From NCBI GenBank assembly GCA_051747425.1, contig JBNJGD010000010.1:1-64000 (forward strand): DNA of 64,000 bases, written 5' to 3'. Numbering within the stretch: position 1 is the first letter of the stretch; the number at the start of each line of letters is the position of its first letter. The DNA comes from HTCC5015 sp051747425. GTDB taxonomy: Bacteria > Pseudomonadota > Gammaproteobacteria > HTCC5015. Shown piece after piece: positions 15,687-24,648 of the stretch. The notes beneath the pieces are model-generated. The model was not told where the DNA came from. It saw only the letters and a program-made list of their open reading frames with translations, and searched no databases. Position numbers and translations under genes: made by a program.

Positions 15687-16106
15687 CTAGTTTTTCCTTA
15701 TGTACAGGCTGGCTGCCATAAATGCGTTCTCCTGATACTTATTGAGCCCTTCCGGTATTTCAAACGGGGCCTTTTTGTGTGCGGCAGCTATGCCTTGACC
15801 GGAAACAAACTCAACTTTCGCAACGCCATTCAACTGGATAACCCCTTCAAGCTTGAACGAGACAGCTCCCCCGGCCATTGTCCCTTTCTTGGCACGTTTT
15901 TTTATAACGAAACTATCAATATGATTATCTTTAGAGAAGTTTACTACGGCGTCATGAAAGGACTTCAACAATTCGCTAGACTCATCATCCCCAAGCTTTA
16001 TTTTTCTTGGTTCGATGTCAACGTAGTAATAGTCGTCATCCGTACGCTCTATTACGGCCAAAATGGCTTCCGATGATTTTAACTCTATACCGCAGATGCG
16101 TGACAT
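15687..16106 (-). CDS. DUF3010 family protein
   Basis: A 139-residue protein matching DUF3010, including CGIELKSSEAIL, a central IKKRAKKGTMAGGAVSFKLE segment and a C-terminal AFMAASLYI helix. The family has an RNase H/RuvC-like look and no known function; it is common in Shewanella and Vibrio accessory regions. It is the first gene of a two-gene cassette with the Ser/Thr kinase. An attC site ends 17 bp before its start and AAGGAAG lies before the ATG. It may be the kinase's sensor, substrate or inhibitor. Confidence 0.85.
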   Translation of the reverse strand: MSRICGIELKSSEAILAVIERTDDDYYYVDIEPRKIKLGDDESSELLKSFHDAVVNFSKDNHIDSFVIKKRAKKGTMAGGAVSFKLEGVIQLNGVAKVEFVSGQGIAAAHKKAPFEIPEGLNKYQENAFMAASLYIRKN

Positions 16107-16123
16107 AGTTTTCTTCCTTATTG

Positions 16124-16175
16124 GCCTAACAGCTAAGTTAACGGCCCAAGGCCGCTAATGTTGATGCCGTTAATC
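16124..16175 (-). other. attC-like site at right end of array
   Basis: On the minus strand it begins GATTAAC and ends GTTAGGC, with a central TTAGCGGCC/GGCCGTTAA imperfect stem. It is short (52 bp) for an attC, but the R' box and the distance to the next start codon fit. Confidence 0.6.
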
Positions 16176-16392
16176 TCTAGTTTGATTTTTATTCGTTTCA
16201 TTTGAAATTGTTTATTAGTCAGCTACTTAGGTGCTTTTAATCCGGGCTTCACTCTGTGATTAACGGCTTTGTGCCTTTAATTTCGTAAAGCATAATTTTC
16301 CTAATGTTCTGATTTTATTGTGTTTCTTGAGAGGTGTTCGGTAATTTCGGACACTTCCCTGTTTCTGTGTGGATTCAGGCTAGCATATTTTT
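16176..16392. other. AT-rich gap at right boundary of island
   Basis: No gene is visible. The sequence is AT-rich like the island. It contains GTGATTAACGGC (16256-16267), similar to the box in the neighbouring attC, so it may be the remnant of another cassette. No integrase, attI or promoter was found. Confidence 0.4.
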
Positions 16393-16884
16393 TTATTGGG
16401 TGGTGCTGTGGATCAGGTTGAACAGCCACTCGGTGATTGAGATGTCCAGCAGCATTGGCAGGCCGGTGACAGTGGCGATCAGCAGGCCGATGGCCAGTAA
16501 TAGGATGTGCACCCAGGGTTGTTTGATGCCGGGGTCGAGTACGGAGAGTTTGGGCAGGTAGGGGTGGTAGTACACCCTGGCTGCGCTGCCTTCCTGGAAG
16601 TGCCGGATGACCTGTTCGGCTTTTTGTCGGTTGGTGCCCCATATCAGGTAGGCGCCGATTCTTGTGGAACGAATGGGTTGGCTGTGCCGGGTGTATTCGT
16701 AAAGCACGCTGGGGCGGTAGAAGGTGCGATCGGCGCTGGAGTGGGGGTTTTGGGCCTCGCTCAGGCCGGCCTTAAGGATTTTGCCCTGGGTGGTGGGCCA
16801 CTGGGACGAGTTGAACCCCAGCCAGAGACTGGCGAGGATGGTCAGCACCAGCAGGATGCCCAGTACAAACATCATCAGTGTCAT
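16393..16884 (-). CDS. DUF3592 family membrane protein
   Basis: A 163-residue protein with membrane helices at both ends (about residues 4-24 and 120-150) and an extracytoplasmic or cytoplasmic middle typical of DUF3592 (VLYEYTRHSQPIRSTRI, VYYHPYLPKLSVLDPG). Function unknown. Its start overlaps the stop of the following-upstream DUF2157-like gene by 4 bp (ATGA), so the two are translated together. Confidence 0.8.
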   Translation of the reverse strand: MTLMMFVLGILLVLTILASLWLGFNSSQWPTTQGKILKAGLSEAQNPHSSADRTFYRPSVLYEYTRHSQPIRSTRIGAYLIWGTNRQKAEQVIRHFQEGSAARVYYHPYLPKLSVLDPGIKQPWVHILLLAIGLLIATVTGLPMLLDISITEWLFNLIHSTTQ

Positions 16885-17912
16885 GGCGCCCTCTTCTCCA
16901 CCAGTGCTCTCAGGGGTTCCGGCAGGAACTGGCGGGCTTTTTGGCTGAGGGCTCGCTCATGCTTTTGCCAGAGCACGCCCAGGTAGATGATCCCCAGGCC
17001 GATGGCGGTGAGGGCCACGGGGAACAGCCAGCTGTTTTCAAAGACATTGGAGGCCAGGTGGCCCAGATACATGCTGCCGCCCAGGGCGCCGAAGATGACA
17101 AAGACCCGGCGCACCAGCAGTACGCCCGCGCCGATCATCAGCAGGTTGATGCAGAAGTAGAGGAACTTGCTCAGTTCACTGTCGGAGTGCTGGGCGGTGA
17201 GGCCGCACCAGAATGTCAGCACGCCGAAGAGGTACAGCCAGAAGGCGAAATCCGCCCGGCTGCGGTTGCGCAGATCCACCCACAGCGCCAGGCCGGTCAT
17301 CAGAATGCCGAAGTACATCGTCACCAGCTTTCTCAGTTCCCAGGCGGGGTGTTCGCCGCTGATCATCACCGAGACATCCATGGACATGTACCAGAGCGTG
17401 ACGGCAATGGGCATAAACAGGAACGGGTAACGGTAATGCCAGGCGACGATGGCGCCCACGGCCAGGGTGCCCAGCTCCATGTACATCCAGTGCCATTTTA
17501 TGTAGCGGTGGTACTCGCGGTAGGCGGACTCATCGGGCCAGACATTCAGCCAGTGCTGCAGGCCGTAGATGGCCAGCGGGGTGAGGCAGACCACAAAGGT
17601 GGCACAGATGCCGGCGGGGATGTGCAGGCCCTTGCTGACGAAGACATTGGTGATCTTGAGGCCGACGCCTGCGTACAGCAGGGCGATCATGAAAATGCCC
17701 GCGCCGCCAAAGGATTCCCAGCCCAGGTTCATAAACAGCGTCATGGCGCCGATGGCCACCAGGCCGCCCAAGTAATAGAGCACATGGGTGAAGGAAAAGC
17801 CGGGGGTGTTGGCGTTGCTGGTGCGGATGAACTCGAGCAGCGAATCGGCCTGTTCCCGGCTGATGATGTTTTGCTCGGCGGCGTCCTGGAGGGTTTGTGG
17901 GGTGATTTTCAT
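16881..17912 (-). CDS. DUF2157-like multi-pass membrane protein
   Basis: A 343-residue inner-membrane protein with about ten hydrophobic segments after a short soluble head (LQDAAEQNIISREQADSLLEFI) of the DUF2157 kind. The start is ATG 17912, preceded by AAGGA; the frame extends upstream into the antitoxin gene but without support. Charged residues are few inside the membrane part. It pairs with the DUF3592 gene by a 4-bp overlap. No transport motif is recognised. Confidence 0.78.
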   Translation of the reverse strand: MKITPQTLQDAAEQNIISREQADSLLEFIRTSNANTPGFSFTHVLYYLGGLVAIGAMTLFMNLGWESFGGAGIFMIALLYAGVGLKITNVFVSKGLHIPAGICATFVVCLTPLAIYGLQHWLNVWPDESAYREYHRYIKWHWMYMELGTLAVGAIVAWHYRYPFLFMPIAVTLWYMSMDVSVMISGEHPAWELRKLVTMYFGILMTGLALWVDLRNRSRADFAFWLYLFGVLTFWCGLTAQHSDSELSKFLYFCINLLMIGAGVLLVRRVFVIFGALGGSMYLGHLASNVFENSWLFPVALTAIGLGIIYLGVLWQKHERALSQKARQFLPEPLRALVEKRAP

Positions 17913-17943
17913 GTGTGAATTCCTTTTTGCCGGAGTGGCTACG

Positions 17944-18195
17944 CTAGGAGCCCTTTGGAAACAATCGCTTATCGCACTGTTCAACGGGAGTATTCATTCC
18001 CTCACGAATCGATTCCCGCATGCCCGGAATAGACATGAGGAACAGGGTTTCCTGGATCGCTTCCCAGTCTTCCTCCGCGATCAGAACGGCTTTGTTTCTT
18101 TTACCCGAGATCAGGATCGGCTGGTGGGACTCGACCGTTTGATCCATCAATTGGCAAAAAATGCGCTGGGCTTCGGTGGCTGTTACTTCATTCAT
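17944..18195 (-). CDS. Phd/YefM family antitoxin
   Basis: An 83-residue Phd/YefM-type protein: MNEVTATEAQRIFCQLMD, then PILISGKRNKAVLIAEEDWEAIQETL, the classic DNA-binding head. The C-terminal part would bind a RelE/YoeB- or Doc-type toxin, but no toxin gene lies downstream; the next gene is a membrane protein. It is therefore an orphan antitoxin or a remnant of a locus. The ATG at 18195 is chosen over a GTG three codons upstream. Confidence 0.85.
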   Translation of the reverse strand: MNEVTATEAQRIFCQLMDQTVESHQPILISGKRNKAVLIAEEDWEAIQETLFLMSIPGMRESIREGMNTPVEQCDKRLFPKGS

Positions 18196-18204
18196 GGTGA
18201 GCAC

Positions 18205-18586
18205 TCACTGATTTCCGGTAAGGATGTACGCTTTTGTGGTGGGCAGTCAATTGGTGGAGGCTTGCCGTTTGGCGGAAGATGGCTTCGCCACATCCGCCCT
18301 ACTTTTCGTGCCGGTGGATGGCGAGGGGGAGTTCCGGGAGATTCCGGATAAGCGCGGGGCGCTTTCCGGAATGACGGCATTTTTTGTCAGATTGCTTCGC
18401 TACGCTCGCAATGACAGCCATCGTCATCGCGAGGAGGCTTTGGCCGACGCGGCGATCTGCCGAACGGTTCCCGCAGATTGCTTCGCTGCGCTCGCAATGA
18501 CAACAAAGACAGATTGCTTCGCCTTCGGCTCGCAATGACAGGTGGGGTAGATTGCTTCGCCTTCGGCTCGCAATGACGGTGTTTTT
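18205..18586. repeat. Intergenic repeat island 2
   Basis: No gene. A GGCGGAAGATGG...CCGCCCTAC element lies near 18250-18301 and an ATTCCGGATAAGCGC element at 18338-18375. Four copies of CAGATTGCTTCG...CGCAATGAC lie at 18388-18416, 18474-18502, 18510-18540 and 18549-18577, with a diverged inverted copy near 18427-18462. Spacing and orientation are irregular, so it is not a CRISPR array. Confidence 0.88.
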
Positions 18587-19609
18587 TTACCGGGGTGTGC
18601 GGGCGATGAGGCTGGCGCGGCGGGGGGCGGGGTGGCCTTCGATGGTTTTGCTGTGGTCGTTTGGGTCGAGGAAGTCTTCCAGGGACTGGAAGGTCATCCA
18701 CTCGGTGGCGCGCTGTTCTTCGATGGTGGTGTCGCTGACATCCACGGTTTCAATGTCGGTAAAGCCGACGCGCTTGAGCCAGTGCTCCAGCGCCGGCACC
18801 GAGGGCAGGCACCAGACATTGCGCATTTGCGCGTAGCGTCCCTCGGGGACCAGCACGGTGTGTTGGTCGCCCTCCACCACCAGGGTTTCCAGCAGCAGTT
18901 GTCCGCCGGGGCGGAGTTTGCGCTTGAGTTCGATCAGGTGGTCGAAGGGCGAGCGGCGGTGGTAGAGCACGCCCATGGAGAGCACGGTGTCGAACAGCGG
19001 CAGATCCAGCGGCAGTTGCTCCAGGCCCAGGGGCAGGATGTGGAAGTCGGGGTGTTGCGGCAAAAAGCGGCGCAGGGCGGCGTAGTGGATGAGAAAGCGC
19101 GGGCTGGGGTCCACGCCCAGTACCCAGCGGGCGCCGGCGCCGAGCATGCGCAGGGCGTAGTAGCCGTTGCCGCAGCCCACATCGAGCACGCGCTTGCCCT
19201 TCATATCCAGGTGCGGGGCCACCCGCTTCCACTTGAGGTTGGAGCGCCACTCGCTGTCGAGGTCGATGCCGAAGACTTCAAAGGGGCCCTTGCGCCAGGG
19301 TTTGATGGCCAGCAGGCCGTCGCGGATGGCCTGCTGCTGTGCTTCGCTGACATCCTCGGGGCGGCCGATGCGCACGGCCTCGGCGTCGAAATCCCAGTCG
19401 CTGGCCGCCACCTGTGGCATGTCGTCGACGGCTTGCCACCAAGCGGGCAGGTCGCCCCAGCGGCCGGGGCGGCAGAGCGCGGTGGTCTCGGCTTCCAGAG
19501 TGTCCAGCCAGGGCGAGAGCCATTTGTCCTCGACGCTCTCGCGCAGCATCTGTTCCAGGGCGGCAAAGTCCACCAGCCCGGTGAGGCTGGGCGTATCGCG
19601 CTTACTCAC
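18587..19609 (-). CDS. cmoB: tRNA U34 carboxymethyltransferase
   Basis: Transfers the carboxymethyl group of carboxy-SAM to 5-hydroxyuridine at tRNA position 34, making cmo5U, which widens wobble decoding. The 340-residue length and sequence fit CmoB: KWSPW-like head, PWRKGPF, IDSEWRSNLKW-type segment, the SAM-binding VLDVGCGNGYY, and SMGVLYHRRSP. It overlaps the 3' end of cmoA by 8 bp, the standard cmoAB order. Confidence 0.97.
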   Translation of the reverse strand: MSKRDTPSLTGLVDFAALEQMLRESVEDKWLSPWLDTLEAETTALCRPGRWGDLPAWWQAVDDMPQVAASDWDFDAEAVRIGRPEDVSEAQQQAIRDGLLAIKPWRKGPFEVFGIDLDSEWRSNLKWKRVAPHLDMKGKRVLDVGCGNGYYALRMLGAGARWVLGVDPSPRFLIHYAALRRFLPQHPDFHILPLGLEQLPLDLPLFDTVLSMGVLYHRRSPFDHLIELKRKLRPGGQLLLETLVVEGDQHTVLVPEGRYAQMRNVWCLPSVPALEHWLKRVGFTDIETVDVSDTTIEEQRATEWMTFQSLEDFLDPNDHSKTIEGHPAPRRASLIARTPR

Positions 19610-20330
19610 GGCCCTTCACCGCCACCAGCGAGGCAAAGTTCAAACACTGGAACCACACATCCACGCTCTCGAAACCCGCCTGGCGCATACGCCGGCGGTG
19701 GGTACCCAGGGTCTCGGGGATCAGCACATTTTCCAGGGCGGTGCGCTTGCCGGCGATTTCCATATCGGAGTAGCCCTGGGCCTTTTTGAATTCGTGGTGC
19801 AGCTCCACATAGAGCTCGTCCAGGTGGCTGTCCTCAAAGCGCAGCTTTTCCGAGAGGACGAGAATGCCGCCGGGCACCAGGCCCTGGTAGATGCGGCGAA
19901 TCACCGCCGCCCGCTGATCCGGGGGCAGAAACTGCAGGGTGAAGTTGAGCACCACCATGGAGGCGTTCTCGACGGCAGTCACGGCGACATCGCCAGTGAG
20001 CGGGATGACCGGCACGCTGGCCGTGTCTTCGGCCATGGCGTACTCCAGGCCCTCGATCATGGCCGGGGAGTTGTCCACGGCGACGATGGCCACATCGTCG
20101 TGCTCAATGTGGTGGCGCATGGCAAAGGTGGAGGCGCCCAGGGAGCAGCCCAGGTCGTAGCAGCGCGTGCCCGGCTGGACATAGCGCGCCGCCAGCATGC
20201 CGGTGATTTTAATGATGGTGGGGTAGCCCGGCACCGAGCGTTTGATCATGTCGGGGAAGACCGACACCACCTTCTCGTCAAAGGCAAAGTCGACCACCTC
20301 GTCGCCGTGCTGATAGAGGGTATCTTTCAT
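19602..20330 (-). CDS. cmoA: Carboxy-S-adenosyl-L-methionine synthase
   Basis: Converts SAM and prephenate to carboxy-SAM, the donor for CmoB. The 242-residue protein has the SAM-binding CYDLGCSLGAST motif, the FDEKVVSVFPDMIKRSVPGY head and TLQFLPP, all typical of CmoA. First gene of the cmoAB pair; a repeat island lies upstream, so the promoter must be within about 50 bp of the start. Confidence 0.97.
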   Translation of the reverse strand: MKDTLYQHGDEVVDFAFDEKVVSVFPDMIKRSVPGYPTIIKITGMLAARYVQPGTRCYDLGCSLGASTFAMRHHIEHDDVAIVAVDNSPAMIEGLEYAMAEDTASVPVIPLTGDVAVTAVENASMVVLNFTLQFLPPDQRAAVIRRIYQGLVPGGILVLSEKLRFEDSHLDELYVELHHEFKKAQGYSDMEIAGKRTALENVLIPETLGTHRRRMRQAGFESVDVWFQCLNFASLVAVKGRE

Positions 20331-20354
20331 GGCGCGTAGTGTAGCGGATTTGGT

Positions 20355-20786
20355 TTGTTAGCCACAGAGCGCACAGAGGACACAGAGGGGTGTAACTGCG
20401 TTGCCCTCCCCTCTCCCTGCTCGGGAGAGGGGCTGGGGGAGAGGGCGCGTTTTGCGGCTGATGAGTCGGGTCTCCTACTGTAGGAGCCTGCCTGCAGGCG
20501 AATCGTTATCGAGGCCGCCGCCTCGTTCGCGGGCAGGCCCGCTCCTGTTCTACAGACCTTGCGAGTAGGAGGCTCGACCTCGGGCCGACACGACCATCAC
20601 CTTTGTCGCGGCGGGGTCGCCGCTCCTACGCCGCCCGTTTGGCGCAGATTCCGGATAAGCGCGCTGCGCTTTCCGGAATGACTCAAAACACTCTGTGGCC
20701 TCTGTGCGCTCGGTGTCCTCTGTGTCTTTTCGGCCAGGCCTCAACGGCCCGCACCGGCCGACATGGCTGTCGGGCTGAAGCCCGAC
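20355..20786. repeat. Intergenic repeat island 3
   Basis: No gene. GCCACAGAGCGCACAGAGG-type sequence at 20358-20390 and an inverted form near 20695-20730. A GTAGGAGCC...GGCTCCT element at 20480-20546. A GTAGGAGGCTCGACC...GTCGCCGCTCCTAC element at 20565-20629. An ATTCCGGATAAGCGC element at 20646-20682. A short GTCGGGCTGAAGCCCGAC hairpin near 20768-20785. Confidence 0.88.
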
Positions 20787-21968
20787 CTACGAAAAACAAT
20801 CGCCGGGGACGCGGACCCAGCCTTCCATGAGGACGCGGGCGCTGCGGCTCATGCTGGCTTTGACGGCGCTCCACTGGCCGTTTTCGTAGCGGGCTTCGGC
20901 GCCCACGCGCAGGGTGCCGGAGGGGTGGCCGAAGCGCACATCGGTGCGCTCGCCACCGCCGGCGGCGTCGCTCACCAGGGTGCCGGGGACGGCGGCGGCG
21001 ATGGCGATGGCCACGGCGGCGGTGCCCATCATGGCGTGGTGCAACTTGCCCATGGACATGGCCCGCACCAGCAGGTCGATCTCGTCGGCGTCCACCTGCT
21101 TGCCGCTGGAGGCGGTGTAGCTGTTCGGCCCGGCCACCCAGGCCACCTTGGGCGTGTGCTGGCGCGCGGCGGCCTCGCTGACATCCTCAATCAAGCCCAT
21201 TTTGACGGCGCCATGGGCGCGGATGGCTTCCAGCTTTTCCAAGGCGGCGGGATCGAAGTTGATCTCGTCCTGCAGTTCGGTGCCGGTGTAGCCAATGTCG
21301 GCGGCGTTGACGAACACCGTGGGAATGCCGGCGTTGATCATGGTGGCCTGAAGGTTGCCCACACCGGGCACTTCCAGCTCGTCCACCAGTTTCCCGGTGG
21401 GGAACATGGAGCCGGCAGCGTCGGCCGGGTCCATAAAGTCCACCTGCACTTCTGCGGCGGGGAAAGTCACGCCGTCGAGTTCAAAGTCGCCGGTCTCCTG
21501 CACCTCGCCATTGGTCATGGGCACATGGGCGATGATGGTTTTCTGGATGTTCACCTGCCAGATGCGGATCTCGGCCACGCCGTTCTCGGGCAGGCGGCTG
21601 GCATCTACCAGACCGTTGCTGATGGCAAAGGAACCCACCGCCGCAGTCAGGTTGCCGCAGTTGCCGCTCCAGTCGATGGACGGCTTGTCGATGGCCACCT
21701 GGCCAAAGAGGTAGTCCACATCGTGGTCGGGGCTCTCGCTGGGCGACAGAATCACCGTTTTGCTGGTGCTGGAGGTGGCGCCGCCCATGCCGTCGGTGTG
21801 CTTGCCGTAGGGATCGGGGCTGCCGATCACCCGCAACAGTAATTTATCGCGGGCCTCACCGGCCTGCTGCGCCGCCTCGGGCAAATCCTCCAGACGGAAG
21901 AAAACACCCTTGCTGGTACCACCGCGCATGTAAGTGGCGGGAATTTTAATCTGTGGTGCGTGGCTCAT
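20787..21968 (-). CDS. prpF: 2-methylaconitate isomerase, AcnD accessory protein
   Basis: PrpF isomerises 2-methylaconitate made by AcnD so that an aconitase can hydrate it in the 2-methylcitrate cycle of propionate breakdown. The 393-residue protein shows the PrpF/DAP-epimerase-like features: PATYMRGGTSKGVFF, GMGGATSSTSKT, WSGNCGNLTAAVG (the cysteine and lysine regions of the active site). Its ATG overlaps the acnD stop by 4 bp, so it is made together with AcnD. Confidence 0.97.
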   Translation of the reverse strand: MSHAPQIKIPATYMRGGTSKGVFFRLEDLPEAAQQAGEARDKLLLRVIGSPDPYGKHTDGMGGATSSTSKTVILSPSESPDHDVDYLFGQVAIDKPSIDWSGNCGNLTAAVGSFAISNGLVDASRLPENGVAEIRIWQVNIQKTIIAHVPMTNGEVQETGDFELDGVTFPAAEVQVDFMDPADAAGSMFPTGKLVDELEVPGVGNLQATMINAGIPTVFVNAADIGYTGTELQDEINFDPAALEKLEAIRAHGAVKMGLIEDVSEAAARQHTPKVAWVAGPNSYTASSGKQVDADEIDLLVRAMSMGKLHHAMMGTAAVAIAIAAAVPGTLVSDAAGGGERTDVRFGHPSGTLRVGAEARYENGQWSAVKASMSRSARVLMEGWVRVPGDCFS

Positions 21969-24553
21969 GCCGCCGACTCCATGAATTCCTTGGCGAATTT
22001 CTGGAGGATGCCGCCGTTGGTGTAGACGGAGACTTCCTCGGCGGTGTCGAGGCGGCAGATGACCGGTACGCGCTCGACTTCGCCGCTCTGGCGGGTGATC
22101 ACCAGGGTCAGTTTGGCGCCGGGGGCGGGGTCGCCCTCGACATCGTAGACTTCGGTGCCGTCGAGTTCGAGGGTGTGGCGGGTGGTGCCTTCCTCAAACT
22201 GCAGGGGCATCACGCCCATGCCGATCAGGTTGGTGCGGTGGATGCGCTCGAAGCCCTCGGCGACGATGGCCTCGACGCCGGCCAGGGCCACGCCCTTGGC
22301 CGCCCAGTCGCGGGAGGAGCCCTGACCGTAGTCGGCGCCGGCGATGATAATCAGCGGTTGCTTGCGCTCCATGTAGGTTTCGATGGCTTCCCACATGCGC
22401 TTTTGCTCGCCCTCGGGCTCGACCCGGGCCAGCGAGCCCTGGATCACTTCGCCGTTTTCATCCCGCACCATTTCGTTGAACAGCTTGGGGTTGGCCAGGG
22501 TGGCGCGCTGGGCGGTGAGGTGGTCGCCGCGGTGGGTGGCGTAGGAGTTGAAGTCCTCCTCCGGCAGGCCCATTTTGTCCAGATATTCCCCGGCGGCGCT
22601 GTCCAGCATGATGGCGTTGGACGGCGACAGGTGGTCGGTGGTGATGTTGTCCGGCAGGATCGCCAGCGGGCGCATGTTCTTGAGATCGCGCTGCCTGGCC
22701 ATATTGCCTTCCCAGTAGGGCGGGCGGCGAATGTAGGTGGACTGCGGGCGCCACTCGTAGAGCGGGCTCTTGGCGGCGATGGCCTTTTTCAAATCGAACA
22801 TCGGGTCGTAGACCGTGCGGAACTGCTCGGGCTTCACATGAGCCTTGACCAGCTCGTCGATCTCCTCATCGCTGGGCCAGATGTCCTTGAGGGTCACCGG
22901 GTTGCCGGCGTCGTCGTAGCCCAGCACATCCTTTTCAATATCGAAGCGGATGGTGCCGGCAATGGCATAGGCCACCACCAGCGGCGGCGAGGCCAGGAAG
23001 GCCTGCTTGGCGTAGGGGTGGATGCGGCCGTCGAAGTTGCGGTTGCCGGAGAGCACGGCCACCGAGTACAGGTCGCGGTCGACGATCTCCTTCTGAATCT
23101 CGGGATCGAGCGCCCCGGACATGCCGTTGCAGGTGGTGCAGGCAAAGGCCACCACATCGAAGCCCAGCTGTTTCAGCTCGGACATCAGCTCGGCGTCTTC
23201 CAGATACATCTTGACCGTCTTGGAACCCGGCGCCAGGGAGGACTTCACCCAGGGCTTGCGGGTCAGGCCCAGCTTGTTGGCGTTGCGGGCAATCAGGCCC
23301 GCCGCGACCATGTTGCGCGGGTTGGAGGTGTTGGTGCAGCTGGTGATGGCGGCGATGATCACCGCGCCATCGGGCATTTTGCCCTCTTCCTGCTCCCACT
23401 TGCCGGCGATACCGCTGGAAGCCAACTCGGAAGTCGGCAGGTGGGCGTGGGGGTTGGAGGGGCCCGCCAGGGTGCGCTCCACCGTGGTCAGGTCAAAGGT
23501 CAGCACGCGCTCGTACTCGGCGGTTTTGAGGTCGTCGGACCACAGGCCGATGTGTTTGGCGTACTGCTCCACCAGCGTCACCTGGTCGTCCTCGCGGCCG
23601 GTCAGCTTGAGGTACTCGATGGTCTGGTCGTCGATGTAGAACATCGCCGCCGTGGCGCCGTACTCGGGGGTCATGTTGGAGATGGTGGCGCGGTCGCCCA
23701 CCGACAGGCTGTCGGCGCCCTCGCCGTAGAACTCCAGATAGGCGCCGACCACGCGCTCCTTGCGCAGGAACTCGGTGATGGCCAGGACCATGTCGGTGCT
23801 GGTGATGCCGGGCTTGAGCTTGCCCTTGAGCTCCACGCCGACGATGTCGGGCAGGCGCATCATGGAGGGGTTGCCGAGCATGACATTCTCGGCCTCCAGG
23901 CCGCCCACGCCCACCGAGATCACGCCCAGGGCGTCGACCATGGGGGTGTGGCTGTCGGTACCCACGCAGGTATCGGGGAAGGCCACGCCATCCTTCACCT
24001 GAACCACCGGCGACATCTTCTCCAGATTGATCTGGTGCATGATGCCGTTGCCGGGGGGAATCACATCGACATTGTCGAAGGCCGTTTTGGTCCAGTTGAT
24101 GAAGTGGAAGCGGTCCTCGTTGCGGCGCTCCTCCACCTCGCGGTTCTTTTCAAAGGCGCCCTCTTCCGAACCGGCGTGCTCCACCGCCAGCGAGTGATCT
24201 ACGATCAGCTGGGTGGGCACCACCGGGTTGACCTGGGCGGGGTCGCCGCCCTGCTCGGCAATGGCGTCTCGCAGGCCGGCCAGGTCTACCAGGGCCGTCT
24301 GGCCGAGGATGTCGTGGCAGACCACCCGCGCGGGGTACCAGGGAAAGTCCATGTCGCGCTTGCGCTCGATCAGCTGCTTGAGCGAATCGGTCAGCGTCTC
24401 CGGGTCACAGCGGCGGACCAGCTGCTCGGCCAGAATGCGCGAGGTGTAGGGCAGTTTGGCGTAGGCGCCGGGCTGGATGTCATCCACGGCGGCGCGGGTG
24501 TCGAAAAACTCGAGGTCGGTGCCCGGCAGGGGCTTGCGATAGTCAGTGTTCAT
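21965..24553 (-). CDS. acnD: Fe/S-dependent 2-methylcitrate dehydratase
   Basis: Dehydrates 2-methylcitrate to 2-methylaconitate. The 862-residue aconitase-family protein carries the three cluster cysteines (SCTNTSNPRN and CTTCNGMSG) and the swivel domain motif GADYGQGSSRDWAAKG. ATG 24553, with AGAAAGGCG before it, is chosen over an upstream frame extension. Order prpC-acnD-prpF is the AcnD-type operon of Shewanella, Pseudomonas and relatives. Confidence 0.97.
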   Translation of the reverse strand: MNTDYRKPLPGTDLEFFDTRAAVDDIQPGAYAKLPYTSRILAEQLVRRCDPETLTDSLKQLIERKRDMDFPWYPARVVCHDILGQTALVDLAGLRDAIAEQGGDPAQVNPVVPTQLIVDHSLAVEHAGSEEGAFEKNREVEERRNEDRFHFINWTKTAFDNVDVIPPGNGIMHQINLEKMSPVVQVKDGVAFPDTCVGTDSHTPMVDALGVISVGVGGLEAENVMLGNPSMMRLPDIVGVELKGKLKPGITSTDMVLAITEFLRKERVVGAYLEFYGEGADSLSVGDRATISNMTPEYGATAAMFYIDDQTIEYLKLTGREDDQVTLVEQYAKHIGLWSDDLKTAEYERVLTFDLTTVERTLAGPSNPHAHLPTSELASSGIAGKWEQEEGKMPDGAVIIAAITSCTNTSNPRNMVAAGLIARNANKLGLTRKPWVKSSLAPGSKTVKMYLEDAELMSELKQLGFDVVAFACTTCNGMSGALDPEIQKEIVDRDLYSVAVLSGNRNFDGRIHPYAKQAFLASPPLVVAYAIAGTIRFDIEKDVLGYDDAGNPVTLKDIWPSDEEIDELVKAHVKPEQFRTVYDPMFDLKKAIAAKSPLYEWRPQSTYIRRPPYWEGNMARQRDLKNMRPLAILPDNITTDHLSPSNAIMLDSAAGEYLDKMGLPEEDFNSYATHRGDHLTAQRATLANPKLFNEMVRDENGEVIQGSLARVEPEGEQKRMWEAIETYMERKQPLIIIAGADYGQGSSRDWAAKGVALAGVEAIVAEGFERIHRTNLIGMGVMPLQFEEGTTRHTLELDGTEVYDVEGDPAPGAKLTLVITRQSGEVERVPVICRLDTAEEVSVYTNGGILQKFAKEFMESAA

Positions 24554-24648
24554 GGAACGCCTTTCTCTCAGTCGTTGGGGGTACGGGGAGGGCGGTGCCC
24601 TCCCCACTACTTTCTAGTTGTAGCAAATATTTGTAGCAAAAAGGCCGA

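Noticed and set aside
18388..18577. Four similar 29-31 bp units that might look like a short CRISPR array
   Set aside because: Spacing is irregular, units differ in their centres, and the same element occurs singly and in inverse orientation at 56.4 and 62.4 kb. No cas gene is present.
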